Positions 15,655 through 24,480 are shown, numbered from the stretch's first letter. The stretch: 26,449 bases of DNA from a virus (IMGVR_UViG_3300033233_000148:1-26449); one strand, 5' to 3'. Numbers and translations are program-made. The notes: generated by a model not told the origin, from the letters alone.

Positions 15655-15842
15655 TAGTCAATCTTCTTACTGAAGCCGAGTAGCTTCTCGGCTGCTTTCT
15701 TATTTACTATAGAGACAAGGACCTTCTCTCCTGCCTCATTGTACCCATAGCAATACATATGAGTATCTGTTTCTTCCCAGAACTTAGGCTCCACGTATTC
15801 TTCGCGTATTACCCATCCTGGTCCTTTAATGTTCTTTGCCAT
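15654..15842 (-). CDS. small hypothetical protein, 62 aa
   Basis: A short ORF between purA and thyX, overlapping both with TAATG junctions and preceded by a good SD (AAGGAG, 5 nt from the ATG). The product has WVIREEYVEPKFWEE, then YCYGYNEAGEKVLVSIVNKK, which looks like a single small beta-sheet domain. No known family. Its strict coupling between two metabolic genes suggests it is expressed with them. Confidence 0.6.
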   Translation of the reverse strand: MAKNIKGPGWVIREEYVEPKFWEETDTHMYCYGYNEAGEKVLVSIVNKKAAEKLLGFSKKID

Positions 15843-16798
15843 TAGATCTCCTTCATCTCTGGTAGCGGTGTATCTGAATAGTACTTAATCTGAGGATACC
15901 GCTCGGTTAGAAAGTCTAGATAGTTTTCTGTGCTATGGAAGCAATGATTCTTACCATAATCCGAGAACCAGATCTTGCCCCAGTCACATGCATCCTTCAG
16001 AATATCTAGCTTTGTTAGTACTATAGTCTGTGGCTTGCTAATACCAATAGCATAATCTAGCTCTTCTGCATCGTTCCAATAGCACTTACGGGGCCTACCC
16101 GTAGTAGTGCCGTACTCCTGGCCTTTCTCGGTTAGCCAATCAATCTTCTCTCTATTAGGTGGCCCGTCTCCTACCCTAGATACGTATGCCTTCATTACTC
16201 CAATACGATTATCAATATTGTAGTATCCATTAGGCATCACAGAACTAGATGTTACATATGGGTAGCAGCCATAATCAATATCTAACATTACTCCTTGTGC
16301 ACTCTCAAACAGGACGTTGTCGTTATCCTTGAATGGAGCCAGGCCTTCATAGATCTTGAGGCCTCTGAGCTCAGCCCATGCTCTATAGTCAGCCATCCTT
16401 TTGCCAAGCCGTAGAGCCTTATCTCTATAGGCATATGCAATGCCTTTCTTAGTCGTACCTATCCCACTACCTTCAGCATCTTCTTTGGCATGCTGAGATA
16501 GAATGACATGAGCTCTAGATGAGATAAAAATCTCTGGACAGGCTGGTAGTCCATTGAGCTCTTCCATTAGGAGACCTGTGTCTATAACCATACCCGCATC
16601 AAGGGCAATAGAATGTCCTGATAGGACGCCACCAGGTAACTGATGTAGCGCATACTTTTGGTTGTCACGATAAACTGTATGTCCAGCATTTGGTCCACCA
16701 TTGAATCTAACTGACCATTGGTAATTGGGTGCTAGCCAACTAGCTACCTTACCCTTACCCTCATCACCGTACTGTAGCCCGAAAACTACTGTCTTCAT
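15842..16798 (-). CDS. purA: adenylosuccinate synthetase, short form
   Basis: Converts IMP plus aspartate to adenylosuccinate with GTP. The start is ATG 16798 (MKTVVFGLQYGDEGKGK), with SD AGGAG 8 nt upstream; the open frame reaches 16831 but only inside purB. The 318-aa product is about 110 aa shorter than E. coli PurA, like the archaeal and phage short forms. Key residues: the catalytic Asp in GDEGKGK (D12), the catalytic His in GGPNAGHT (H40), the SRVGDGP block, the Asp-binding YGTTTGRPRK (230-238) and the guanine-recognising TKLD (262-265). The retained Asp and TKLD favour true PurA chemistry with GTP over PurZ, which makes 2-aminoadenine precursors. It overlaps purB by 35 nt. Confidence 0.85.
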   Translation of the reverse strand: MKTVVFGLQYGDEGKGKVASWLAPNYQWSVRFNGGPNAGHTVYRDNQKYALHQLPGGVLSGHSIALDAGMVIDTGLLMEELNGLPACPEIFISSRAHVILSQHAKEDAEGSGIGTTKKGIAYAYRDKALRLGKRMADYRAWAELRGLKIYEGLAPFKDNDNVLFESAQGVMLDIDYGCYPYVTSSSVMPNGYYNIDNRIGVMKAYVSRVGDGPPNREKIDWLTEKGQEYGTTTGRPRKCYWNDAEELDYAIGISKPQTIVLTKLDILKDACDWGKIWFSDYGKNHCFHSTENYLDFLTERYPQIKYYSDTPLPEMKEI

Positions 16799-17930
16799 TG
16801 TGTTGCTCCTGGGTAGCTCTGTAGGCATCATACCTAGAGAACCCCTTATCCTTGATCATATGTAGCATTTCTTCTTGAGAGTCCGACTCTATTAGATGAC
16901 TATCTATTAGAGAATGATTAACCTTGAGGCCGTGGATAACCTTATTCATCCTATCGGTAACAAACGCTACCAGATTGAATACATCTGGTAACATTATTCT
17001 CTCAGTGGATGAATGGGTTAGGTCACGGTGTCCCCATAGTGGAACATTGTCGAGGGCCATTGGGACATAGCTACTAATCACTCTAGATAGGCCAGTAATG
17101 TTCTCGCACATAATAGGATTGTGCTTGTGTGGCATGGCTGATGAGCCGCCCTGACCTTCATAGAATGGCTCTTCAATCTCCTCGATACCACTCTGCTGCC
17201 AGAGTCTAATCTGGAGAGCAAACTTCTCAAGGGTCTTGGTGTAGATGGCCAAACGCCAGATGAGCTCAGCATAGAACTCACGTTGAACTACTTGAGTTGC
17301 ATGGTAGTCTAGTTGCATACCTAGTCTATCAGCTATCTTCTTCTGGATAGGATAGGGGATTACCCGGTTGTCACCTACTGCACCTGACAGTTTACCTGGT
17401 ACACAGATTCTAACTAGATCACCCAGATGGTTATTGATCTGTCTACCCCAGGAGGCGAAGATTTCAGAGAGCGATACTTTCATGGCGTGTTTACCATGAG
17501 TTCTTGCCATGATCTGTTGGTCTTTCTCCCAATTAGCTCTGTCCTCAATGACAGCTATTAGCTTCATTACCTCTAGGTGCAGGAACAATAGAGAGTCTCT
17601 AACTTGAATTGCAGTAGCTGAGTCTAATAGGTCAGAGCTAGTGAGGCCATAGTGGATCCACTTACAATCTGTTCCACATTCTTTCTCACACAACTTCTCT
17701 ACTGCAAATACGAACGCTAGGATATCGTGTCTAGTCTCTACTTCAATCTTATCTGCTAGCTCCATAACCATACCCACTGGTAGTCCAGTAGGATGCATAC
17801 GATTATGCTCGATGATAAAGTGTTCTTGGAGCGCGTCGTTAACCTTCTCCTCTATTAGGAGATAGATTCTATACCTATTCTCTCTGCTCCAGATGTTCTC
17901 TATTGCTGGGACTGAATATCTTTCGATCAT
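16764..17930 (-). CDS. purB: adenylosuccinate lyase, C-terminally shortened
   Basis: Fumarase-superfamily lyase that splits adenylosuccinate into AMP and fumarate. Motifs: YGLTSSDLLDSA (residues 94-105), ARTHGKHA (142-149, catalytic-type H145) and the signature GSSAMPHKHNP (262-272), followed by NVPLWGHRDLTHSSTERI. The signature usually reads PHKRNP; here the Arg is His (H270), and the usual Lys in GQKGSS is Gly. Against the roughly 430-aa bacterial enzyme, the 388-aa chain stops just after the SSFRATVR segment, losing about 40 C-terminal residues. The start is coupled to the guaC-like gene by TAATG. It completes the IMP-to-AMP branch with purA and could serve a Z-genome route too. Confidence 0.9.
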   Translation of the reverse strand: MIERYSVPAIENIWSRENRYRIYLLIEEKVNDALQEHFIIEHNRMHPTGLPVGMVMELADKIEVETRHDILAFVFAVEKLCEKECGTDCKWIHYGLTSSDLLDSATAIQVRDSLLFLHLEVMKLIAVIEDRANWEKDQQIMARTHGKHAMKVSLSEIFASWGRQINNHLGDLVRICVPGKLSGAVGDNRVIPYPIQKKIADRLGMQLDYHATQVVQREFYAELIWRLAIYTKTLEKFALQIRLWQQSGIEEIEEPFYEGQGGSSAMPHKHNPIMCENITGLSRVISSYVPMALDNVPLWGHRDLTHSSTERIMLPDVFNLVAFVTDRMNKVIHGLKVNHSLIDSHLIESDSQEEMLHMIKDKGFSRYDAYRATQEQHNEDSSFRATVR

Positions 17931-18973
17931 TATCTTTTACCGTGAGGTGTACCCTCAATGTAACCAGCATTGGTTACTCTTCTCCACCTAGCTAATCTAC
18001 GTAGCTCTTGGATATTACTAGCACCTGTATAGGCTAGACCAACCCTGATTGATTTGCATAGACCTTCAATGATCTTAACAGCTGACTTGCCCATGTAGGG
18101 TACCTTAGTAGAGATACCCTCTACTGGTAACCCAGCCTTAGACTTCTCAAAGAAGTTAGCTCGAGACTTTTCACTGGCCATACCCTGGTAGTACTTGAAT
18201 AACCTACCATCCTCTTCAATGATCTGACCTGGTGTCTGTGTAGTGCCAGCTAATAGGGAGCCGACCATTACCATATCAGCACCAGCAGCCAGAGCCTTAA
18301 CGATGTCACCTGAATGGCGGATACCACCATCTGCTACTATCGCGATATCCTTACCATCGCTCTTAGCTAGAGCACAGGATTCAATAGCTGATAGCTGTGG
18401 ACACCCATGACCAGTTACTAGTCTAGTTGTACAGACCGCACCTGATCCTACGCCTACCCTTAGTAGTGTAGCGCCTGACTTTACAAGTTGCTTGGCACCC
18501 TCATAGGTACAGACGTTACCTGCCATAATCTTAACGTCCGGATAATTGGCTCTTATCATCTCAACTGTACGCCAACAGTGAATATTATGGCCATTAGCTA
18601 CATCAACACAGAATAGGCGCACACCACTGGCATATAGTGCAGGTACCCTTTCATCAGCATCGTTAACTGAACCAACAGCAAAGAATACATTGCTGATCAT
18701 GTGTCCATGAAGGACCTTCTCGGCAATCTCTACTTGTTTGGCTACTGTCATATACCTATGAATGACAGAGCCAGCTTCTACCTCGTCCATTGCAAGCGCC
18801 ATCTCTAACTCAGTCACCGTATCCATTGGTGCAGAGAAGATTGGAGACTTTAAAGGGAAGTCTATTACAGGTGCTGTAATATCTGGGTGTTTTCTAGACT
18901 CGATTAGCGATCTACCTGGCTCGAGAACAAAGTCATCGAATGTGTATGCTACATCTGCTTCAACTAGTCTCAT
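17930..18973 (-). CDS. guaC: IMP dehydrogenase/GMP reductase family enzyme, GMP-reductase-like
   Basis: 347 aa, no CBS domain, the size of GMP reductase (GMP + NADPH to IMP + NH3). The catalytic Cys loop is GVGSGAVCTTR (C181), with CVDVANGH (D124) and MAGNVCT before it and VADGGIRHSGDI after. For GMP reductase speak the DVANG sequence (IMP dehydrogenase usually has TAHGH), the GMASE segment (264-268, compare GMSSE/GSASE) and the absence of the Arg-Tyr flap that IMP dehydrogenase needs for hydrolysis. Against it, several blocks (VPYMGK, VMVGSLLAGT) are IMP-dehydrogenase-like. Start by SD GAGGAG 5 nt before the ATG. Next to purB and purA, GMP reduction gives a complete GMP-to-AMP route. Confidence 0.75.
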   Translation of the reverse strand: MRLVEADVAYTFDDFVLEPGRSLIESRKHPDITAPVIDFPLKSPIFSAPMDTVTELEMALAMDEVEAGSVIHRYMTVAKQVEIAEKVLHGHMISNVFFAVGSVNDADERVPALYASGVRLFCVDVANGHNIHCWRTVEMIRANYPDVKIMAGNVCTYEGAKQLVKSGATLLRVGVGSGAVCTTRLVTGHGCPQLSAIESCALAKSDGKDIAIVADGGIRHSGDIVKALAAGADMVMVGSLLAGTTQTPGQIIEEDGRLFKYYQGMASEKSRANFFEKSKAGLPVEGISTKVPYMGKSAVKIIEGLCKSIRVGLAYTGASNIQELRRLARWRRVTNAGYIEGTPHGKR

Positions 18974-19655
18974 AGTGCTCCTCTATTACCGAGAGTAATC
19001 TGTCTACATGTTTCTTCTTTGAACCATGGGCAGGGAAGCCTATTATGGCCTGACGGTTTGCCTTCTGGCAAAGCCCACAAACAGCGCACGACTCTAACTT
19101 ATCTAATGCTACAGGGCAAGGGATAACTAGACGGTGCTTTGGGGTATAAACCTTATGATTACAATCACTTGGTAGAAGAGTTGTTACAGGGCCACACTCT
19201 TCGTCATACTTTTTATCTGCTTCCTCAAGTGAATCAGATGACCAGTTGATTGTGAAGCCATTACCATTTGCAAAGGCAATACAGTCAGAGTTGTGCTCAT
19301 CTATTGGGTAGTGGGTATAAGTAAAACCCTTCTTACCCTTATTAGCTGCCACCAACTCTTGAAGTTGTCTATCGCTAATGACCTTCTGACCTATTCCTAC
19401 TAGATCTCCACACTGGTTATGTCTCCAGAGTTGCCCTTCTGGGAGAGATCTAATAGCATTTAGAAATTGTTGCCAGTTGAAGCCCCGCTCTCCATTACTT
19501 ACTTTGTCCCAATGAATACGCAGAGGTCCACCATCGGCATAACATCCTTTGCCTTTGAGTGGACATGAATTCGGGCAGGTAGATTCGGGGCTAGTACTTA
19601 CTGGTATAGGTCCTGTTTTCTTATTTGAGCTCTTTGGTGTTAAATGGAACAGCAT
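18960..19655 (-). CDS. conserved Cys-rich phage protein (DUF7227-like)
   Basis: 231 aa. Clear family pattern known to me from many phage genomes: GPIPVSTSPESTCPNSCPLK, GCYADGGPLRIHW, LWRHNQCGDLVG, KGFTYTHYP, GFTINWSSDSLEEAD, CAVCGLCQ and a closing GFPAHGSKKK. The Cys clusters near both ends suggest metal binding. The function is not established; I recall it as a domain of unknown function (DUF7227), a name given from memory. The start lies 35 nt inside the metallophosphoesterase gene. Long overlaps on both sides imply co-translation. Confidence 0.65.
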   Translation of the reverse strand: MLFHLTPKSSNKKTGPIPVSTSPESTCPNSCPLKGKGCYADGGPLRIHWDKVSNGERGFNWQQFLNAIRSLPEGQLWRHNQCGDLVGIGQKVISDRQLQELVAANKGKKGFTYTHYPIDEHNSDCIAFANGNGFTINWSSDSLEEADKKYDEECGPVTTLLPSDCNHKVYTPKHRLVIPCPVALDKLESCAVCGLCQKANRQAIIGFPAHGSKKKHVDRLLSVIEEHYETS

Positions 19656-20787
19656 TATCTACTTCGTTTCTAAACTCTATGTAGCCAAAGCCCCATAGAG
19701 GTTTTCCAGCTGTTACTAGGAAGTAACCTTGTCGTGCTGGACCTTCTTGGGCGATACGTTCTGACAGATCGTTTGGTCCACACAGTGAACCATTGGCCAT
19801 CCACATAGCCTCTGCCCAACACCCAACCTTCCATTCATGCCAGTGTCCACTGACCATGAAGTTAAACTGCTTTGCATATACCCAACCAGCAATCTTCTCT
19901 CTCATAGCTGGTGTACCGTTATGCTTTACTCCTTGGTGATAGATCATACCCTTCTGATCTTTGACCATGAAAGTCTTGAACTCTGAGTAATCACATTCAA
20001 TACCAATATTAGGATCAGCACATTCATGGGCCACAATCTTTAGAGAATGGTACAGAACGTTATCCCAATTGGTCTTCTCGCTATTGAATGCATTAGCTTT
20101 ACCATGGTTACCAAATACACAGACTACTCTTACAGGTACTTTGAATAGCTTCTGTGTCCTACGGATCATATTCCAGAGGGCAATAGTAGCATGCTCTACT
20201 TGTTCCATGGTTGAGCAGACGATGTGGTGAGGCTGCGATGGATAGATATCCTCGCCCTCTACCATATCTCCGATCATTAGGTAGACCACTTCATCGATGT
20301 CTACCATGCCAACGGCCTGCATTAGTCTATCAGGCATCTCTCCAATACGCTTCTCAGCGATTTGGATATCATAACCCTTGTTCTGTTGACCAAAGTGTAG
20401 GTCTGATAGAGCTACTACTAGAGATGAGTCCTTGGTAGCAACTGGCTTGATAGAGACATCACCAGGCTTATGTTGCTTGGAGTACTCTACAAAGTCTTTT
20501 AGCCATTGCTTACGATCTGAACGCAAGTTAGATCTTGTAGCCAGAGGAATAGAAACTACGTCATCGCCATACGGAATGAGGATCGTCTCTTCTACATCTA
20601 GATCCTGTGCTGGTTCGGAATCACCTGTTGAATAAGCAACACGTAATGCCTGTACCTTCTTCTGCACAGAGTTGTACGATCTCTCTTCTCCGAACTCTAA
20701 TACAAAGACATCATAAATTTCTTTAGTTGTTGCCTTTGATATATTCTTTCTAAGGAATTCTAGTTCTGCTTCTGACCAGATTTGCAT
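19621..20787 (-). CDS. calcineurin-like metallophosphoesterase with N-terminal HTH
   Basis: 388 aa. Residues 3-50 (WSEAELEFLRKNISKATTKE, NSVQKKVQALRVAY) form a SANT/Myb-like DNA-binding region. The metallophosphoesterase core follows: SDLHFG (D129, H131), MIGDMVEGE (D174), FGNHGK (N227, H228), YHQG (H284) and GHWHEW (314-319), giving the two-metal site of the Mre11/SbcD/calcineurin superfamily. A DNA end-processing or repair nuclease role is likely but unproven; phosphatase activity is also possible. SD AAGGAG lies 8 nt before the ATG, inside the preceding small membrane-protein gene. Confidence 0.8.
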   Translation of the reverse strand: MQIWSEAELEFLRKNISKATTKEIYDVFVLEFGEERSYNSVQKKVQALRVAYSTGDSEPAQDLDVEETILIPYGDDVVSIPLATRSNLRSDRKQWLKDFVEYSKQHKPGDVSIKPVATKDSSLVVALSDLHFGQQNKGYDIQIAEKRIGEMPDRLMQAVGMVDIDEVVYLMIGDMVEGEDIYPSQPHHIVCSTMEQVEHATIALWNMIRRTQKLFKVPVRVVCVFGNHGKANAFNSEKTNWDNVLYHSLKIVAHECADPNIGIECDYSEFKTFMVKDQKGMIYHQGVKHNGTPAMREKIAGWVYAKQFNFMVSGHWHEWKVGCWAEAMWMANGSLCGPNDLSERIAQEGPARQGYFLVTAGKPLWGFGYIEFRNEVDNAVPFNTKELK

Positions 20788-20924
20788 TCTGAAGTCTCCT
20801 TTGATATGCCTGACATAAATTTCTTAGCTAACATGCTACTGCCAAGCAGTACCGCTGCTGCCGCTGCAAATTTTATTACTACGTATACAGTAACAATACC
20901 TACGATAGGGTTTTTCATTGTCAT
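20760..20924 (-). CDS. small membrane protein, 54 aa
   Basis: This ORF fills most of the gap between dnaE and the metallophosphoesterase gene. Its ATG overlaps the dnaE TGA (ATGA at 20924-20921), and its TAG lies 28 nt inside the next gene. The product (MTMKNPIVGIVTVYVVIKF then AAAAAVLLGSSML) has one hydrophobic segment of about 27 residues, a basic KKF after it and a Ser/Lys tail. It could be a small holin-like or membrane-anchor protein. The coupling and hydrophobicity are the evidence; function unknown. Confidence 0.55.
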   Translation of the reverse strand: MTMKNPIVGIVTVYVVIKFAAAAAVLLGSSMLAKKFMSGISKETSECKSGQKQN

Positions 20925-23545
20925 CCTTCTTGCAGTTTAGCTATCTCTTTGATAAATGCTGCTTTTTGATTACAGATCTTGTATGCATCTGGGCACCTGA
21001 AGCTTGTCCCATCATGTCCCCTGAAGGTCACTACTACATCGTGAACGTCGCCCTCATACTTCTTTAGTATCTCAAGGAACTCTTGTGCTCTCGTAGCTGG
21101 TACATTAGCTTCTATTCTTTCAGTACTTCCTGTCTGCTGTAGAATCAGCGGACTCACTCCCCATATAACCAGCTTCACCGCTCGTCTATCATCTGCTTCT
21201 ACTACATCTACTGATGCATCTACTCTCAATGGCTGAATCTCATTCATTAGATGAGCGAACTTGGCATATATCTTTGGGAAAATTGCTCCTTCGATAGTAC
21301 CTGTAAGATCTTCCATTACTAGGAAGGCCATCTTGTCAGACTTTTTGGTAGTGATCTCTGTCTTTGATGTAATCACTACTGCCAGAGACACCTTAGTCTC
21401 TGCGGGCATTTCCTTTATGTCCTCAATCTTGTTGAGGTTCAGGCCAAACTGTCTAGATATCGTCCATTCAAGGGGATGCGACGAGACATAGAAACCTAGG
21501 AGCTCATGCTCATTTGATTGGAGCTGACTCTTTGGCATCTCATCTAACTCTTTGAGTTCTGGCCACTGTGGTTGCACTGGCTGCTCTGGAACAGAGAGCG
21601 GCTTCAACTTGGTCTTCTTACCAAGCTTGCCTGCTTCCTCTATGTCAGCCATTCTAAGGTGATAGGCTTCAGACTTCTTCTGGAACGTTTCCATTTTGCT
21701 GGTATAGCGTTTACATTCTGTACGATAGTTCCAGATGTCTTCGACAGCTGCCAGCATGGTAGCTCTGTTCATACCAAATGGGTCGAAAGCACCGGCCCGG
21801 ATTAGGCTTTCAATCTTACCTCGATTGACTACACCTAGATCCACACGCTCACAAAAATCTCTTAGTGATGTGAACGACCCGTTAGACTGCCTTTCAGCAA
21901 TGATCGTACTGGAACTTTCGCCTAGATTCTTGATTGGTCCTAAGCCGAAGCGAATATTGTCCTGACCATCTACATGGAATGAATGCTTACTTTCATTTAT
22001 GTCTGGTGGTAAAACTTGTATACCCAGCCTTCGACATTCTGATAGATACTTGATCATCTGATCTGTATTACCAGCGTCGGAAATCATAATAGCACACATG
22101 AATTCAGATGGGTAATAAGTTTTTAACCATGCTGTCTGATAAGTGATGAATGCATATGCTGCCGCATGACTCTTGTTGAAGGCATAGTCTGAGAACGATA
22201 CCATCTGATCCCAGAGCTCTGTACCTGCTGCTTCTGGTAGACCATTATCTACCCAGCCTGCCTTGAAGCCCTTCTCGTGCTTAGCCATCTTCTCTGGAAT
22301 CTTCTTACCGATGGCCTTGCGAAGATCATCAGCTTGTCCACCCGTGTATCCACATAGAGTCTTGGCAATATTCATTGCCTGCTCTTGATAGATTAGCCAG
22401 CCACCAGTTGGCTTTAGGATTGGCTCGAGCTCCGGTACTAGATACTCTGGGTCCTGTCGTCCAGCACGGACCCTGAGATAGACATTCTTATAGTCTGATG
22501 CTAGAGGACCTGGACGATAGATAGCTACAAGTGCGGTAATGTCTTCTATATTAGTAGGCCTGATCTGAATCATCAGATCTCTCATGCCACTACTGGTCTC
22601 TAACTGGAAAAGGCCAACGTTATCACCGGCTCTCAACCCAGCGAATACCTTCTCATCACAGAGATCTATCTTGGTAATATCTATTACCTTACCGGTACGA
22701 GCCTTAATGATGTCGATACAGTTATGTATCTTAGTAAGGGCATCTAGACCCAGGATATCGAACTTGATGAGGCCGACTTCCTCGATATTACCCATCTCCC
22801 ATTGGGTAGTAACCTCTTCACTACGACCTCTGAACAGTGGTACTGAATCTATTAGGGAGTTGTTACTGATTACCATTCCACTAGCGTGAACGCCCACGCT
22901 ACTAATATGGTCCTCTACCTTCTCAGCCCACCTTAGAATCTCACCCTCTGGTCCACTATCTTCATAGAAATCTCTGAGCTCTCTGACAGACTCCACGCTT
23001 AGCTTCAGTGACTGAGGCTTACCATGAATCGGAGGTAATAGGAGTTTTGCCAGGCCATCTCCCAGAGAATATGGGTGACCTAGAGTCTTGGCTACGCTAC
23101 GGACTGCTGCCTTAGCTCTGTGCATATTGAATGTACCAATATGCGCTACATGCTCGGCACCATACTTATTCGTAATGTAATCTAATACCTTATCGCGCAG
23201 CTTCTTTTCAACATCTATGTCGATATCTGGCATAGATATACGATCAGGGTTGAGGAACCTCTCAAATAGTAATCCCCATCTGATTGGATCTATGTCTGTA
23301 ATGCCCAGAACATAGGAGACTAAACTGCCTGCGGCGCTGCCTCTACCTGGGCCAATATAGATGTCGTTGTTCTTAGCCCAATTGATTAGGTCAGCTACGA
23401 TTAGGAAGTAGCCTGGGAAGCCCATCTTGACGATGACTCCCATCTCATATTGTAGTCGTGATTCATAGTCGGATGCCGTGTCAAGACCACGGAGCTTCAT
23501 CCCTTTATGACATTTGAATCTGAAATACTTATCTAGGTCTGACAA
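20921..23545 (-). CDS. dnaE: DNA polymerase III alpha, polymerase part (split dnaE)
   Basis: Replicative DNA polymerase catalytic part, about 875 aa from the proposed TTG start at 23545; the frame stays open to a GTG at 23572. Visible: MGFPGYFLIVADLINWAKNN, the palm GPGRGSAAGSLV, the catalytic PDIDIDVE (two Asp) and the third Asp in IKFDILGLDAL, the fingers with YNKSHAAAYA-type residues (AFNKSHAAAYAFITY), and a C-terminal OB-fold region (KVSLAVVITSKTEITT). A beta-clamp motif was not identified. It lacks its own PHP domain, which lies in the upstream frame. An AGGAG SD at 23558-23554, 8 nt before TTG, supports independent initiation. Confidence 0.85.
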   Translation of the reverse strand: MSDLDKYFRFKCHKGMKLRGLDTASDYESRLQYEMGVIVKMGFPGYFLIVADLINWAKNNDIYIGPGRGSAAGSLVSYVLGITDIDPIRWGLLFERFLNPDRISMPDIDIDVEKKLRDKVLDYITNKYGAEHVAHIGTFNMHRAKAAVRSVAKTLGHPYSLGDGLAKLLLPPIHGKPQSLKLSVESVRELRDFYEDSGPEGEILRWAEKVEDHISSVGVHASGMVISNNSLIDSVPLFRGRSEEVTTQWEMGNIEEVGLIKFDILGLDALTKIHNCIDIIKARTGKVIDITKIDLCDEKVFAGLRAGDNVGLFQLETSSGMRDLMIQIRPTNIEDITALVAIYRPGPLASDYKNVYLRVRAGRQDPEYLVPELEPILKPTGGWLIYQEQAMNIAKTLCGYTGGQADDLRKAIGKKIPEKMAKHEKGFKAGWVDNGLPEAAGTELWDQMVSFSDYAFNKSHAAAYAFITYQTAWLKTYYPSEFMCAIMISDAGNTDQMIKYLSECRRLGIQVLPPDINESKHSFHVDGQDNIRFGLGPIKNLGESSSTIIAERQSNGSFTSLRDFCERVDLGVVNRGKIESLIRAGAFDPFGMNRATMLAAVEDIWNYRTECKRYTSKMETFQKKSEAYHLRMADIEEAGKLGKKTKLKPLSVPEQPVQPQWPELKELDEMPKSQLQSNEHELLGFYVSSHPLEWTISRQFGLNLNKIEDIKEMPAETKVSLAVVITSKTEITTKKSDKMAFLVMEDLTGTIEGAIFPKIYAKFAHLMNEIQPLRVDASVDVVEADDRRAVKLVIWGVSPLILQQTGSTERIEANVPATRAQEFLEILKKYEGDVHDVVVTFRGHDGTSFRCPDAYKICNQKAAFIKEIAKLQEG

Positions 23546-24450
23546 GCCAGAAACTCCTGGTAGTCCTCGCACTTGGTAATATCAAACTGCGGAGTCTGAT
23601 ACTTACCTAACTGAATCTCTACTTCACATCGAGCTGCTATGTCCCTAGTGTTCCAGAAGGCTTCTCCTAGATTGTGGTCCATTGCAGCCTTATACAACTC
23701 ATCGGGCTCACGCACCCAGTTCTTCACCGAGAACTTGTTCTTACTCTTATAGTCGGAGAGTAACATCTTATATTGCTGAGCCATTAGAAGGTCGTGAGAC
23801 TCTACGTCTTCTTCCTTTGGATAGTGAGCATCACAAGCTAGCGTAGTCTGGATGTTTAGTTCCTCTGCTATCCTCATTGCCCACTTATTGAATGCTTCCT
23901 GTTCCCAATTGGGTTGGTCCTGCACTTCGATATACAGTCTGTCTTTGAAGTGACTGTGGAGTTTTGCTAACCATCTTATTCCAACATTCCCTCCATCAGT
24001 AAACGTCTTATCCATCTCATTATAGATGCCACCATTCTGAACTACCGTATCTCCTTCGACCAACTGCTTCTTTGCTATTACACCACCAAGGCATGCTGTT
24101 GTCGCTATTAACCCGTCGTTTCTTTCTAATAAATTTTCGAGTGCAACCCTTGGATTATAATAGAAGTTATGCAGATGAGCCCGATTGTTAAGCCAAATAA
24201 GGTTCCGCCAGCCAACGCTATTCATAGCTAACAGAACTAGATGGCGGTTATCCCTTGTCTTCTCTTCATTAGGTAGACCATCTTTATCCATGGTGCAATA
24301 CACTTCGCACCCTAGGATAGGTTTGATCCCTGCCTTCTTACATGCCTTATAGAAATCAATTGCACCAGACAGATTCCCATGATCTGTAATGGCACACGCC
24401 GACATACCTAGATTCTTAATACGTTCCACTAGTGGCTCTACTTTATTCAA
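23533..24450 (-). CDS. dnaE: DNA polymerase III alpha, PHP part (split or broken dnaE)
   Basis: PHP domain of the same polymerase, reading in a different frame from the downstream part and ending in TAG at 23535-23533. Motifs include ACAITDHGNLSGAIDFYKAC, IKPILGCEVYC, CLGGVIA and LACDAHYPKEED, as in bacterial DnaE. The listed start is a TTG at 24450 with no SD. In the same frame further upstream, TEYSPLDG (the normal continuation of the DnaE N-terminus) runs to bases 24474-24451, and beyond a 9-nt TAAGGTCCC lies FCHLHVH, the usual first PHP metal motif. So the true N-terminus is blocked by one in-frame TAA. If only the TTG is used, the PHP site lacks its first HxH. Confidence 0.75.
   Translation of the reverse strand: MNKVEPLVERIKNLGMSACAITDHGNLSGAIDFYKACKKAGIKPILGCEVYCTMDKDGLPNEEKTRDNRHLVLLAMNSVGWRNLIWLNNRAHLHNFYYNPRVALENLLERNDGLIATTACLGGVIAKKQLVEGDTVVQNGGIYNEMDKTFTDGGNVGIRWLAKLHSHFKDRLYIEVQDQPNWEQEAFNKWAMRIAEELNIQTTLACDAHYPKEEDVESHDLLMAQQYKMLLSDYKSKNKFSVKNWVREPDELYKAAMDHNLGEAFWNTRDIAARCEVEIQLGKYQTPQFDITKCEDYQEFLACQT
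23554..23558 (-). promoter_or_regulatory. Shine-Dalgarno site for internal TTG start of the polymerase part
   Basis: AGGAG on the minus strand, 8 nt upstream of TTG 23545, within the last codons of the PHP reading frame. It makes re-initiation at the polymerase ORF plausible and argues that the split could be functional rather than a simple lesion. Confidence 0.5.
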
Positions 24451-24480
24451 GCCATCTAGTGGTGAATACTCTGTGGGACC

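Noticed and set aside
15842-16798. PurZ, the 2-aminoadenine (Z-genome) synthetase, instead of PurA
   Set aside because: The catalytic Asp of GDEGKGK, replaced in characterised PurZ as I recall, is present, and the GTP-recognising TKLD is kept. No DatZ-like HD-domain dATPase, MazZ or DpoZ polymerase is in the window, and the polymerase is DnaE. A PurZ0-like activity cannot be excluded without assay.
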